This document shows, in pieces, positions 50,910-58,646 of a stretch of DNA of 64,000 bases. Numbering within the stretch: position 1 is the first letter of the stretch; each line of letters begins with the position of its first letter. Source of the stretch: Parvularcula sp. LCG005 (GTDB lineage: Bacteria; Pseudomonadota; Alphaproteobacteria; Caulobacterales; Parvularculaceae); the NCBI RefSeq assembly GCF_032930845.1, contig NZ_CP136758.1, forward strand, positions 2,185,001 through 2,249,000, written 5' to 3'. The notes under the pieces were generated by a model. It saw only the letters and a program-made list of their open reading frames with translations, searched no databases and was not told the origin of the DNA. The position numbers and the translations under genes are program-made.

Positions 50910-53900
50910 ATGAAGCTCAAATTCAAAACCCAAGCCTATCAGACCGCCGCCGTTGAGGCGGTGATCGATTGCTTTGAGGGCCAGCCCAAGTCCAATCCGC
51001 TCAGCTATCGGATTGATCCCGGCAAGCGCACCGACGTGCGACTGGAGCTGGAAGCCGGGTTCAAGAACGAGGACATCCTGCTTGGGGATGCCGCGCTTCT
51101 GAGTAACATCCAGGCCGTCCAAAAGCGCCAAAACCTGCCTCTATCAAAATCGCTGACCGACTTCTCCATGCTTGACGCGAAGGGTGCGCGGAAGCCCGTC
51201 AAAGGCGGCTACAAGCCCGGCGCGAAGATCAATCTCGATATCGAGATGGAAACCGGTACCGGAAAGACCTATTGCTACATCAAGACCATGTTCGAGATGC
51301 ACAAGCGTTTCGGCTGGTCGAAATTCATCGTCATGGTGCCGAGCATCGCCATCCGCGAAGGCGTCCAAAAATCCTTCCAGATCACGGCGGATCACTTCGC
51401 GGAAACCTACGGCAAAAAGGCGCGGTTCTTCACCTACAATTCCAAGCGCCTGCACGAGCTGGAGAGCTTCTCCAGCGACGCCGGGATCAATGTGATGATC
51501 ATCAACATCCAGGCGTTTAATGCCAAGGGTGCTGACAATCGCCGAATCTACGACGAGCTGGACGACTTCCAGTCCCGCCGCCCGATCGATGTGATCAGCG
51601 CGAACCGTCCGATCCTGATCCTCGATGAACCTCAAAAAATGGAAGGCAAGGCAACACTCGACGCGCTCCCAAAATTCAATCCGCTGATGATCTTGCGGTA
51701 CTCCGCGACCCACAAGACGCAGCATAATAAGGTGCACCGGCTCGACGCCCTCGACGCGTACAACCAGAAGCTCGTGAAGAAGATTGCCGTGCGCGGTATC
51801 CAGACACGCGGCCTCGCAGGGACAAACGCCTACCTCTATCTCGAAGGCATCGACATCTCGACCAAAGCGCCCGTGGCCCGGATCGAGATGGAGGTGAAGC
51901 TCAAATCCGGTGAGATCAAACGCCAGCTGAAGCGGCTCGAATTCAAGGATGATCTTTATACGGCGTCAGGTGATCTCGATCAGTATCGCGGCTATGTCAT
52001 CTCACAGATCGACGCCAATCAGGACGTGATCGAATTCACGAACGGCGAGAGCCTTATCGCCGGTGAAGCCCAAGGCGACGTGAACGAAAACGACATCCGC
52101 CGCATCCAAATTCGCGAAACGATCAAGGCGCATTTCGACAAGGAAAAGCAGCTCTTCGCTCAGGGCATCAAGGTCCTCTCACTCTTCTTCATCGACGAGG
52201 TGAAGAAGTATCGCGACTACGACCAGGACGACGAGAAAGGCGAATATGCCCGCGTGTTCGAGCGCGAGTATGCAACCCTCAAAGAGGAATATCTCTCGGA
52301 GTTGGCGATCGATAATGACGAGTACCGTGCCTATCTCGGCGAGATTGATCCGGGCAAAACGCACAACGGTTATTTCTCGATCGACAAGAAGAACCGCATG
52401 GTCGATCCGAGCATGAAAAAGACGGGTGAGGATAAGGGGCTCTCGGACGACGAGACCGCCTACGATCTAATCCTGAAAGACAAAGAGCGACTGCTATCGT
52501 TCGAAGAGCCGACGCGCTTCATCTTCTCACACTCTGCGCTTCGTGAGGGCTGGGACAACCCGAATGTCTTCGTCATGTGCATGCTGAAGCACAGCGACAA
52601 CACGATATCCCGCCGTCAGGAAGTTGGCCGTGGTCTTCGTCTGTCCGTCGATCGCCACGGAGAGCGGATCGACCACCCATCGCTTGTGCATGAGATTAAC
52701 GTCCTGACCGTCGTCGCGAGCGAGAGCTATAAGGACTTCGTCAAAGGTCTCCAGACCGAGATAGCGGAGACGCTTTCCGCGCGTCCGCGCAAAGCTGACG
52801 AAGACTACTTCACCGGTAAGGTTCTCCAAACCGAGGATGGTCCGGTCGAGGTGACGCCCGCGATGGCGAAACAGATCTACCGCTATCTGCTGAAGAATGA
52901 CTTCACGGACGATTCCGACGGGATAACGGACGCATATCATCAAGCAAAAGAAGCTGGCGAACTGCCAGGCTTTGCCGAGGAGCTTGAACCCTACCGTCAC
53001 CAGATCATCGACCTGATCGACAGCGTCTTTGACGACAGCAAGCTGCCCCGCATCGAAGATGGCCGAAAGCCGAAGACCAACCCGCTGAACGCCAATTTCA
53101 AAAAGAAGGAATTCCAGGAACTTTGGGCACGGATCAATCGCAAGGCCGTCTATCGCGTCGAATTTGATTCCCAAGAACTGATCGCCAAAGCAATCAAGGC
53201 ACTCGATAGCGAACTTCGAGTGACGCCGCTGCAGTACACCGTTCAGCGTGGTGAGCAGGCCGCTGCGTTGACCGATGAGCAGCTGAGAACGGGCGATGGC
53301 TTCAAGCTATCTGAAACCTCCACCGAGAAGGGTGGGTTCGTTTATTCGGACGTGACCTATGACCTTGTCGGAAAGGTCGCCGAAAACACACAGCTAACGC
53401 GCCGCACGGTCGCGCACATTTTAACTGGCGTCCAACCACTGATTTTCGACCAGTTCAAGTCGAACCCGGAACATTTCATTGCCGAAGCCTCACGTCTCAT
53501 AAAGGAGCAGAAGGCAACGGCGGTCATCGAGAAACTCCAGTACGATGAAGTTGAAGACCGCTATGAGACAGACATCTTCACCGCCGCTCAGAGTGGGCAA
53601 GACTTCTCTCGCGCGACCGAGAAGCTGAAAAGGCACATCTACGATTACTGTGTGGTCGATTCCAGCCAAGAACGCCGCTTCGTGGACGAATTGGATACAA
53701 GCGATGAGGTGGTGGTCTACGCCAAACTTCCAAGAGGCTTTCTAATCCCAACCCCGGTCGGCGACTACAATCCAGATTGGGCAATTTCGTTCACTCGAGG
53801 GTGCGTGAAACACATTTACTTTTTGGCCGAGACCAAAGGTTCCATGTCATCGATGGCGCTTCGCGAAATTGAACGCACCAAGATCAAATGCGCGCGCAAA

Positions 53901-54005
53901 TTCTTCAACGAGATCAATCAACGGATCGAGGCCGACAAGGTCAAGTACGACGTCGTGACCGATTTCGGTAAACTGATGGACATGGTCAGCGGGGTGGCTG
54001 CGTGA
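50910..54005 (+). CDS. res: Type III restriction enzyme subunit (Res)
   Basis: A 1031-residue SF2 translocase-nuclease. Walker A is [17 protein letters not shown] (near 113-121), motif II is ILDEPQ (near 238), motif [11 protein letters not shown], and the C-terminal lobe has [18 protein letters not shown] and [12 protein letters not shown] (about 541-575). The PD-(D/E)xK endonuclease is at the end: [12 protein letters not shown] (about 953) and FLAETKGS (about 974). All catalytic elements are intact. With Mod it forms a complete type III core; no frameshift is seen. Confidence 0.95.
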   Translation: MKLKFKTQAYQTAAVEAVIDCFEGQPKSNPLSYRIDPGKRTDVRLELEAGFKNEDILLGDAALLSNIQAVQKRQNLPLSKSLTDFSMLDAKGARKPVKGGYKPGAKINLDIEMETGTGKTYCYIKTMFEMHKRFGWSKFIVMVPSIAIREGVQKSFQITADHFAETYGKKARFFTYNSKRLHELESFSSDAGINVMIINIQAFNAKGADNRRIYDELDDFQSRRPIDVISANRPILILDEPQKMEGKATLDALPKFNPLMILRYSATHKTQHNKVHRLDALDAYNQKLVKKIAVRGIQTRGLAGTNAYLYLEGIDISTKAPVARIEMEVKLKSGEIKRQLKRLEFKDDLYTASGDLDQYRGYVISQIDANQDVIEFTNGESLIAGEAQGDVNENDIRRIQIRETIKAHFDKEKQLFAQGIKVLSLFFIDEVKKYRDYDQDDEKGEYARVFEREYATLKEEYLSELAIDNDEYRAYLGEIDPGKTHNGYFSIDKKNRMVDPSMKKTGEDKGLSDDETAYDLILKDKERLLSFEEPTRFIFSHSALREGWDNPNVFVMCMLKHSDNTISRRQEVGRGLRLSVDRHGERIDHPSLVHEINVLTVVASESYKDFVKGLQTEIAETLSARPRKADEDYFTGKVLQTEDGPVEVTPAMAKQIYRYLLKNDFTDDSDGITDAYHQAKEAGELPGFAEELEPYRHQIIDLIDSVFDDSKLPRIEDGRKPKTNPLNANFKKKEFQELWARINRKAVYRVEFDSQELIAKAIKALDSELRVTPLQYTVQRGEQAAALTDEQLRTGDGFKLSETSTEKGGFVYSDVTYDLVGKVAENTQLTRRTVAHILTGVQPLIFDQFKSNPEHFIAEASRLIKEQKATAVIEKLQYDEVEDRYETDIFTAAQSGQDFSRATEKLKRHIYDYCVVDSSQERRFVDELDTSDEVVVYAKLPRGFLIPTPVGDYNPDWAISFTRGCVKHIYFLAETKGSMSSMALREIERTKIKCARKFFNEINQRIEADKVKYDVVTDFGKLMDMVSGVAA

Positions 54006-54015
54006 GGCTGGTAGA

Positions 54016-55206
54016 ATGGTAAAGCGCAATTCCGCCGGTGCATTAACATCCGAAGAGAAGCCGATTGTTAAAGCGCTCCTCAAGAAGGGCTGGCGGAATC
54101 AAGATATTCAACATCTATTGAATAAGGGCCGCGTTGCAACGATCAATGCCGCCCGCATAACCGAGGTAAAGTCCGATCAATCAATCAAATCTTCCCGTGA
54201 GGAAGACGTCGATTTCTTTATTCGAAAGAAAGATTCATACGATCCTGTCACCGGATTGAATCTATATGACGACGAGCGATTAATACGTGCACGTGAAGCT
54301 ATGATACTTGCAGTCCAAAGCTTTAATAGCCCGACGCTGCGTTTCAAAGCGGAACAATTTGCGGTTCAATCAAACATAGCTTGGACCTACCTTCTCCACG
54401 AATACTACAACCGGGAGGGGGTCAAGATCGTCGGAAAGGATGGGCGGTCGTTGTTGCTGTCGCAAATGATAAAACGCCACGATTTCCCTCTATCTGCCGG
54501 GGTTGCCAATAATATCCGTGATATGATCGATATCCGTGATACGGTGGAGCATAATCTACTGCGACGCTCAGACGTCAAATTCTTTGGTTTGTTTCAAGCA
54601 AGCTGTTTGAATTTTGACAAAGCGATATGTCAGCTGTTTGGAGATAGGGTATCTCTTAGATCGGATTTATCGATTGCCCTACAGTTTACCAAGGTGAATT
54701 TCTCTCAGCTGATCGAATTGCAGAAGTTCGATATTCCTGAGCATATCGAGGCGCTGGACGCCCGAATAGATCAAAGGTTATCAAAGGAAGAAAAGGCCGA
54801 CTTGGATTATCGATTCAGGGTGGTTTATATGTTGGAGGCGAGCTCCAAGTCGAAATCGCATTTCCAGTTTATTCAGCCTGGATCGGACGAAGGCAAGGAG
54901 ATCCACAACATACTCGAGAAAAGAGTAATTGCTGATGATGACTACCCATATAAGCCTAGTCAGGCTGCGAAATTAATCCGGGAACGCTCTGGAAAGAAAT
55001 TTAGCTCACACAATCACACTCAAGCTTGGAAGCGATACAGAGTCCGACCAGCGTCAAATGCTAAATCTAGAGATCAGACCGATAAAGAATTCTGCATATT
55101 TCATAAAACGCATGGAGATTATACCTACAACGATGCCTGGGTGGACTTCATTGCCGAAAAGATTTCTGACGAAGCTGAGTTCGACCGACTGAAGTCTACT
55201 AAATAA
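54016..55206 (+). CDS. DUF3644 protein closing the defence operon
   Basis: The 396-residue product has a DUF3644 core (RFKAEQFAVQSNIAWTYLLHEYYNREGV, NIRDMIDIRDTVEHNLLRRSD, FFGLFQASCLNFDKAICQLFGDR). The N-terminus (EEKPIVKALLKKGWRNQDIQHLLNKGRVATINAARI) looks like a helix-turn-helix, and the C-terminus (YKPSQAAKLIRERSGKKFSSHNHTQAWKRYRV) may be a second DNA-binding unit. DUF3644 proteins are often found in defence islands, without assigned activity. It lies 10 bases after res in an AT-rich stretch. Confidence 0.8.
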   Translation: MVKRNSAGALTSEEKPIVKALLKKGWRNQDIQHLLNKGRVATINAARITEVKSDQSIKSSREEDVDFFIRKKDSYDPVTGLNLYDDERLIRAREAMILAVQSFNSPTLRFKAEQFAVQSNIAWTYLLHEYYNREGVKIVGKDGRSLLLSQMIKRHDFPLSAGVANNIRDMIDIRDTVEHNLLRRSDVKFFGLFQASCLNFDKAICQLFGDRVSLRSDLSIALQFTKVNFSQLIELQKFDIPEHIEALDARIDQRLSKEEKADLDYRFRVVYMLEASSKSKSHFQFIQPGSDEGKEIHNILEKRVIADDDYPYKPSQAAKLIRERSGKKFSSHNHTQAWKRYRVRPASNAKSRDQTDKEFCIFHKTHGDYTYNDAWVDFIAEKISDEAEFDRLKSTK

Positions 55207-55352
55207 TACCTACGCGTAGGCGCTTTGCCCCTCGCGTGGGCAAGGTATCGGAACGTATCCACACCTTGCGGGCGGAGCCTCGTTCGGAACCTCCTTGCCC
55301 TCGCTACCCCCATTCTTGGCCAGAATGGGAGAGGGTTGCAGGGTAACCCTTG
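55207..55352. terminator. Hairpin-rich region between convergent genes
   Basis: Several palindromes are packed here: CCTACGCGTAGG (55209-55220), TTGCCC/GGGCAA (55225-55243) and CCCATTCT/AGAATGGG (55309-55329). They lie between the DUF3644 stop and the relaxase stop, so transcript ends are likely; an oriT role cannot be excluded. Confidence 0.45.
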
Positions 55353-56702
55353 TCAACGAGATATAGATGGACCTTGAGGCTTGCGCCTATACGTTCCGGT
55401 TTCGGGAGCTTTGCCTCGACGGCCACTATATTCCGTCTTCCGATTTTTTCGGCTCCGTTTGATCTCCGAGGCTACAAGTCGAGGCGAAACCTCTCGACCT
55501 TCTTTTCGATACCGCGCCAGCTCCCGGTGGATCTCCGCCAGGAGTTTTGTGTGCCGCTGGCGTTCCCATTTGATCGGCTTTTGCGGCATCCGCCGTTGTT
55601 GAAGCTGTGTCTTCACGAGAGCGTGGCGTTCTTGGCTATCGCGCAGCTTGGCGGCTTCCGCCTCGCGCAAGTTCTCCGCAATGATCTTATCTCTCTTACC
55701 GCTCACCCGCTGCCAGAGGCCGCGCCAGCCTGTTGATAGGCGCGCGGCTCTGGCAAGCGCATCCTGCTTTGCTTGTACGGTCAATTTCTGATCGAGCGTC
55801 GCGCGTTCTTGGCGGTGCCGTGCCGTCATCTCGGTTTTCTTCCGAAGGTGCGGTTCCATCTGCCGCCGATGCTGCTCGTCTGCCTGCCGCAGATAACCGC
55901 GCATGACCGGGGTCATTTCCTGCGCCATCTGGCGCTTCGTTTCCTCGATAGAGGGCGATTCTTTTGGAGAACCCAGACGAGATTCCATGTCCTTTTTTGT
56001 CACGCCGAGATACCGAGATAGCGAGAGCACTTCACCGTCATAGGGCACCGCGACAAATCCTCGGCGGTCGCCACGAGCGAGCTTGAACCCGCGTTCCTGT
56101 AGCGCTGCTTCAAACCCGGCACGGCTGTCCGAGATAGCCCAGGCATCCAGCATCGTCTGTTTGAGGTCGCGGGCGTTGCGGCCCATCCGTTTGGCTTGCT
56201 GCCATTCGGCCAGTGTGAAGTTGCGGGGATCGGATTGACCGTGCTGAGCCAGTCCCCGTGGCATCTTCCATCCATGCTCCAGATACAGCTCCCGTGAGAC
56301 CTCCTGCATTTTGCTCTTCGAGAAGGAAAGCGGAATGGCTTTCATTTCCTGGGCATCGATCCGAGACCACACGGCGTGGCAATGTCGACGGCCTTCCTTT
56401 TCATGAAAGACGATGGCGCGCGGCTGGCCTGTCAGGCCGAGCTTTTCTTCAACCTTGCTAATAGCACTATCAAACTCTTCCTCGCTGACCTCTGCATCTT
56501 CGGGCGGATTCAGCGACAGGGAGAAGAGAAACTGCTGGCACCTGGTGCCACGAGAGATTGCATAGGCTTCGTTGAAAGCACCCTGAAGCGTTTCCGACGC
56601 GAAGCCTGAAATCTCATGCACATGAACGTGCTCGTTTTCCGGCGACAGAAGATGCAGGGCGAGGTTTTGGGCCCCGCCGCGCTGATTACCAACCAGGATC
56701 AT
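55353..56702 (-). CDS. Relaxase/mobilization nuclease (MobA/VirD2-like)
   Basis: The 449-residue product from ATG 56702, four bases after mobC, has HVHVHEISGF at residues 25-34 and the metal-binding histidine motif FHEKEGRRHCHAVWSRID (His100, 107 and 109), typical of relaxases that nick at oriT and lead DNA into a recipient. The C-terminal half is helical and highly basic (QLQQRRMPQKPIKWERQRHTKLL; ASEIKRSRKNRKTEYS). No helicase or primase domain is attached. Together with MobC and the coupling protein it makes the element mobilizable. Confidence 0.88.
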   Translation of the reverse strand: MILVGNQRGGAQNLALHLLSPENEHVHVHEISGFASETLQGAFNEAYAISRGTRCQQFLFSLSLNPPEDAEVSEEEFDSAISKVEEKLGLTGQPRAIVFHEKEGRRHCHAVWSRIDAQEMKAIPLSFSKSKMQEVSRELYLEHGWKMPRGLAQHGQSDPRNFTLAEWQQAKRMGRNARDLKQTMLDAWAISDSRAGFEAALQERGFKLARGDRRGFVAVPYDGEVLSLSRYLGVTKKDMESRLGSPKESPSIEETKRQMAQEMTPVMRGYLRQADEQHRRQMEPHLRKKTEMTARHRQERATLDQKLTVQAKQDALARAARLSTGWRGLWQRVSGKRDKIIAENLREAEAAKLRDSQERHALVKTQLQQRRMPQKPIKWERQRHTKLLAEIHRELARYRKEGREVSPRLVASEIKRSRKNRKTEYSGRRGKAPETGTYRRKPQGPSISR

Positions 56703-56706
56703 GGAG

Positions 56707-57114
56707 CTAACCCTTGGACGTGAGGCCGAGTGCAAAGATCAACGCATCCCGCATTTGCCGGATATCTGCGCAGGCCGATTGGAGTTCTGACACCAGATCG
56801 GTTGTCACCGGCAGAGTGCCAATATTTGCCGCCTTGGCGATCTGGTTCAGGTTTGAGGCGAGATGCGATTGCCCTAGTACGGCTAGCGCCTGGGAAATGG
56901 CCGCATCGTCGGTTTGCGGCCTGCGATAGCTGCGCCGAGGTGAAGCGTCATCGCCAAAGACCTTTTGCCGGATATAGGCATTTACCGAGCGCCGTCCGGC
57001 CCGTTCCTTGAGAAGGGCTCGCTCTTCTTCCGTCACTCGCAAGGAAATGGGCGCGGGACGTTTTTTCTTCGGCTTGGCGGCTTTGTTGAATTTGGCTACT
57101 TGCCCGCCGCTCAT
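56707..57114 (-). CDS. mobC: MobC relaxosome accessory protein
   Basis: The 135-residue basic protein matches MobC: KKKRPAPISLRVTEEERALLKERAGRRSVNAYIRQKVFG is ribbon-helix-helix-like, and LAVLGQSHLASNLNQIAKAANIGTLPV is the family signature. MobC helps to open oriT for the relaxase, whose gene follows four bases later. Its ATG overlaps the stop of an upstream small gene (ATGA). Confidence 0.9.
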   Translation of the reverse strand: MSGGQVAKFNKAAKPKKKRPAPISLRVTEEERALLKERAGRRSVNAYIRQKVFGDDASPRRSYRRPQTDDAAISQALAVLGQSHLASNLNQIAKAANIGTLPVTTDLVSELQSACADIRQMRDALIFALGLTSKG

Positions 57115-57323
57115 GGCTTCGGCCCATCAAAGTCGATGTCAGCCTTGCGGAGCTGAGCTTCCCAGTCTGCCAAAACCTCGAATAATTCATTCGAAATCTC
57201 TGGCCCGCTGTGCGCCATTTTTCCAAGCTGTTGAATAGCAAGAATAATTGCGGTTTTGAGACGCCTTGTTCTCAGCGCGCTCAAGGGCTTGCGATCAAGT
57301 TCGTGACCGCGCGGCGGCTTCAA
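57111..57323 (-). CDS. Small hypothetical protein upstream of mobC
   Basis: A 70-residue basic protein (LSALRTRRLKTAIILAIQQLGKMAHSGPEISNELFEVLADWEAQLRKADIDFDGP) coupled to mobC by ATGA. Its 5' end overlaps the 3' end of the chromosomal 79-residue gene by 29 bases, so the element boundary may lie here. Function unknown, possibly relaxosome-related. Confidence 0.5.
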   Translation of the reverse strand: MKPPRGHELDRKPLSALRTRRLKTAIILAIQQLGKMAHSGPEISNELFEVLADWEAQLRKADIDFDGPKP

Positions 57324-57534
57324 ATCTCGAAGGCTCTTGATGGGCCGCGCGCCAGAGGGCCCAGGGAATGGCGGCGAGTGGTGTTGTCAGCAACAGCCAC
57401 GACAACAGATGCGCGGGGCCATCGCCAACCAGAGCGGCAATCAGCCCGATAGAGGTCATCACACCGAAAAGACCCGGGATCAGAAACGTACGCTCAAGCC
57501 AGGTCGCGCGGCGCCGATTGACGAGCGGGCTCAT
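57295..57534 (-). CDS. Small membrane protein of iron-uptake operon
   Basis: A 79-residue protein with two hydrophobic segments (FLIPGLFGVMTSIGLIAALVG and LLSWLLLTTPLAAIPWALW). Its ATG overlaps the stop of the PepSY gene (ATGA), linking it to the TonB-receptor operon. Small proteins like this (DUF3649-type) are seen beside PepSY proteins. Its last residues (RFEAAARSRT) may be altered by insertion of the mobile element. Confidence 0.6.
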   Translation of the reverse strand: MSPLVNRRRATWLERTFLIPGLFGVMTSIGLIAALVGDGPAHLLSWLLLTTPLAAIPWALWRAAHQEPSRFEAAARSRT

Positions 57535-58643
57535 ACCTCCCGCCTTCCGCGGCGGCGGCGTTCGAAAAACAGATAAATCCCGGTGATCAGCACAATGATC
57601 GTCACAAGATCAAACAGAAACCACAGGATTTTCAGCGGCAGCCCGCCATAATCACCGAAATGAAGCGGGCGCGATAGCGACAGGGCCTTCGATGTCCACG
57701 GCATCTCACGCTTGCCTGCGACGTCACCAGTGACAGCATCCACCAGAACCGGCGTAATCAGCTGTTCTGTCAATGGTGTGTTGCCGTGGAGGAAGATCGC
57801 AAAATGATGGTCGGTCGAGTAATCCGTTCCCGGAAAGGCCACGAACTGCAATGTCATCCCCGGCGCTTCTGCCACAGCCGCGCTGATGGCTTCGTCCAGT
57901 GAAGCCAGCGATGTGGGGACATCCCGCCCCTCATAGGGCGCGATCAGATCCGCCAGGGCGTGGTCCCGCCACTGATCATTGATCGGTTTTTCAAGCGTGT
58001 TCACCACGCCTGTCACGCCGACGGCACTGGCCCACATCACGGTGACGATGCCGAGGAGATTGTGAAGGTCGAGCCAGCGCGCGCGCCGCGAACGGGCAAG
58101 GCGGACCATGCCAAACTCGTGCTTGCGCATGAAGGGGGCATAAAGAACAACGCCAGACACAATGGCCAGGGTGAAGGCGGCGCCCATGGCCCCTAGAAAA
58201 AGCATGCCTGGCAGGCCCAGAAACATGTCCGTATGCAGCTGCAACAGAAAGTCCATGATGCCGCCTGCGGGCGCCTCTACGGGCACCGCGTCACCGCTTG
58301 TCCGGTCAATGGGCGCAAAATGCATGGCGGAACCCGGTGCATCGGGCGTTGGTCCAGAGGTGACATTCACCACGGGGCGATCAATGTCGAAGCTCATATA
58401 GAGGGGGACTTCGTCCTGACGGCGCGACAACGCAGCTTCAAGCACGTCGTCATAGGAGAGCAGCGGGCCGTCGGGGTTGGCCGGAGACCAGCTTTGTGTG
58501 CTCAGCGCGTTTTCGATCTCATCGTGAAAGATCAGCGGAAGACCCGTGACGCACAGCATCAGGAGAAAGACCGTACACACTAGGCTGGACCATGTATGCA
58601 CGACACTCCATCGTCTGACGGCGGAACGGGTCATCCTGTTCAT
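57531..58643 (-). CDS. PepSY-associated transmembrane protein (siderophore utilisation)
   Basis: The 370-residue product has the PepSY_TM layout: a first membrane helix near the N-terminus (VVHTWSSLVCTVFLLMLCVTGLPLIF), a periplasmic PepSY-like region, two central helices (GMLFLGAMGAAFTLAIVSGVVLYAP; LGIVTVMWASAVGVTGVV) and a final helix (ILWFLFDLVTIIVLITGIYLFF). Conserved histidines (RWSVVHTW; LLQLHTDMF; WLDLHNLLG) may bind haem or iron; relatives act in ferric-siderophore reduction at the inner membrane. ATG 58643 is preferred over TTG 58646. Directly behind the TonB receptor gene. Confidence 0.88.
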   Translation of the reverse strand: MNRMTRSAVRRWSVVHTWSSLVCTVFLLMLCVTGLPLIFHDEIENALSTQSWSPANPDGPLLSYDDVLEAALSRRQDEVPLYMSFDIDRPVVNVTSGPTPDAPGSAMHFAPIDRTSGDAVPVEAPAGGIMDFLLQLHTDMFLGLPGMLFLGAMGAAFTLAIVSGVVLYAPFMRKHEFGMVRLARSRRARWLDLHNLLGIVTVMWASAVGVTGVVNTLEKPINDQWRDHALADLIAPYEGRDVPTSLASLDEAISAAVAEAPGMTLQFVAFPGTDYSTDHHFAIFLHGNTPLTEQLITPVLVDAVTGDVAGKREMPWTSKALSLSRPLHFGDYGGLPLKILWFLFDLVTIIVLITGIYLFFERRRRGRREV

Positions 58644-58646
58644 CAA

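Larger units (their letters stand above)
30104..57323. mobile_element. Putative integrative mobilizable element next to tRNA-Arg (about 27 kb)
   Basis: The segment starts at a tRNA-flanking serine recombinase and ends with relaxase and MobC genes. It carries a VirD4/TraG-like ATPase with partner lipoprotein, a small resolvase, DUF3768, ankyrin and many unknown genes, and a type III-like defence operon. GC content varies and several blocks are AT-rich compared with flanking core genes. No VirB-type mating-pair genes are seen, so mobilization would need a helper. The right boundary is approximate: core iron-uptake genes resume near 57.3 kb. I found no long direct repeat of the tRNA end. Confidence 0.7.

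Noticed and set aside
43894-55206. DISARM or BREX assignment of the defence operon
   Set aside because: A SNF2-type helicase, a PLD protein and a methyltransferase occur, but DrmA/DrmB are missing and type III Res is present; no PglZ, BrxC or BrxA is visible.
30097-57218. TGCGCCAT as an 8-base direct repeat flanking the element
   Set aside because: The right copy is inside an apparently intact small gene, and an 8-base match in windows of this size is expected by chance.
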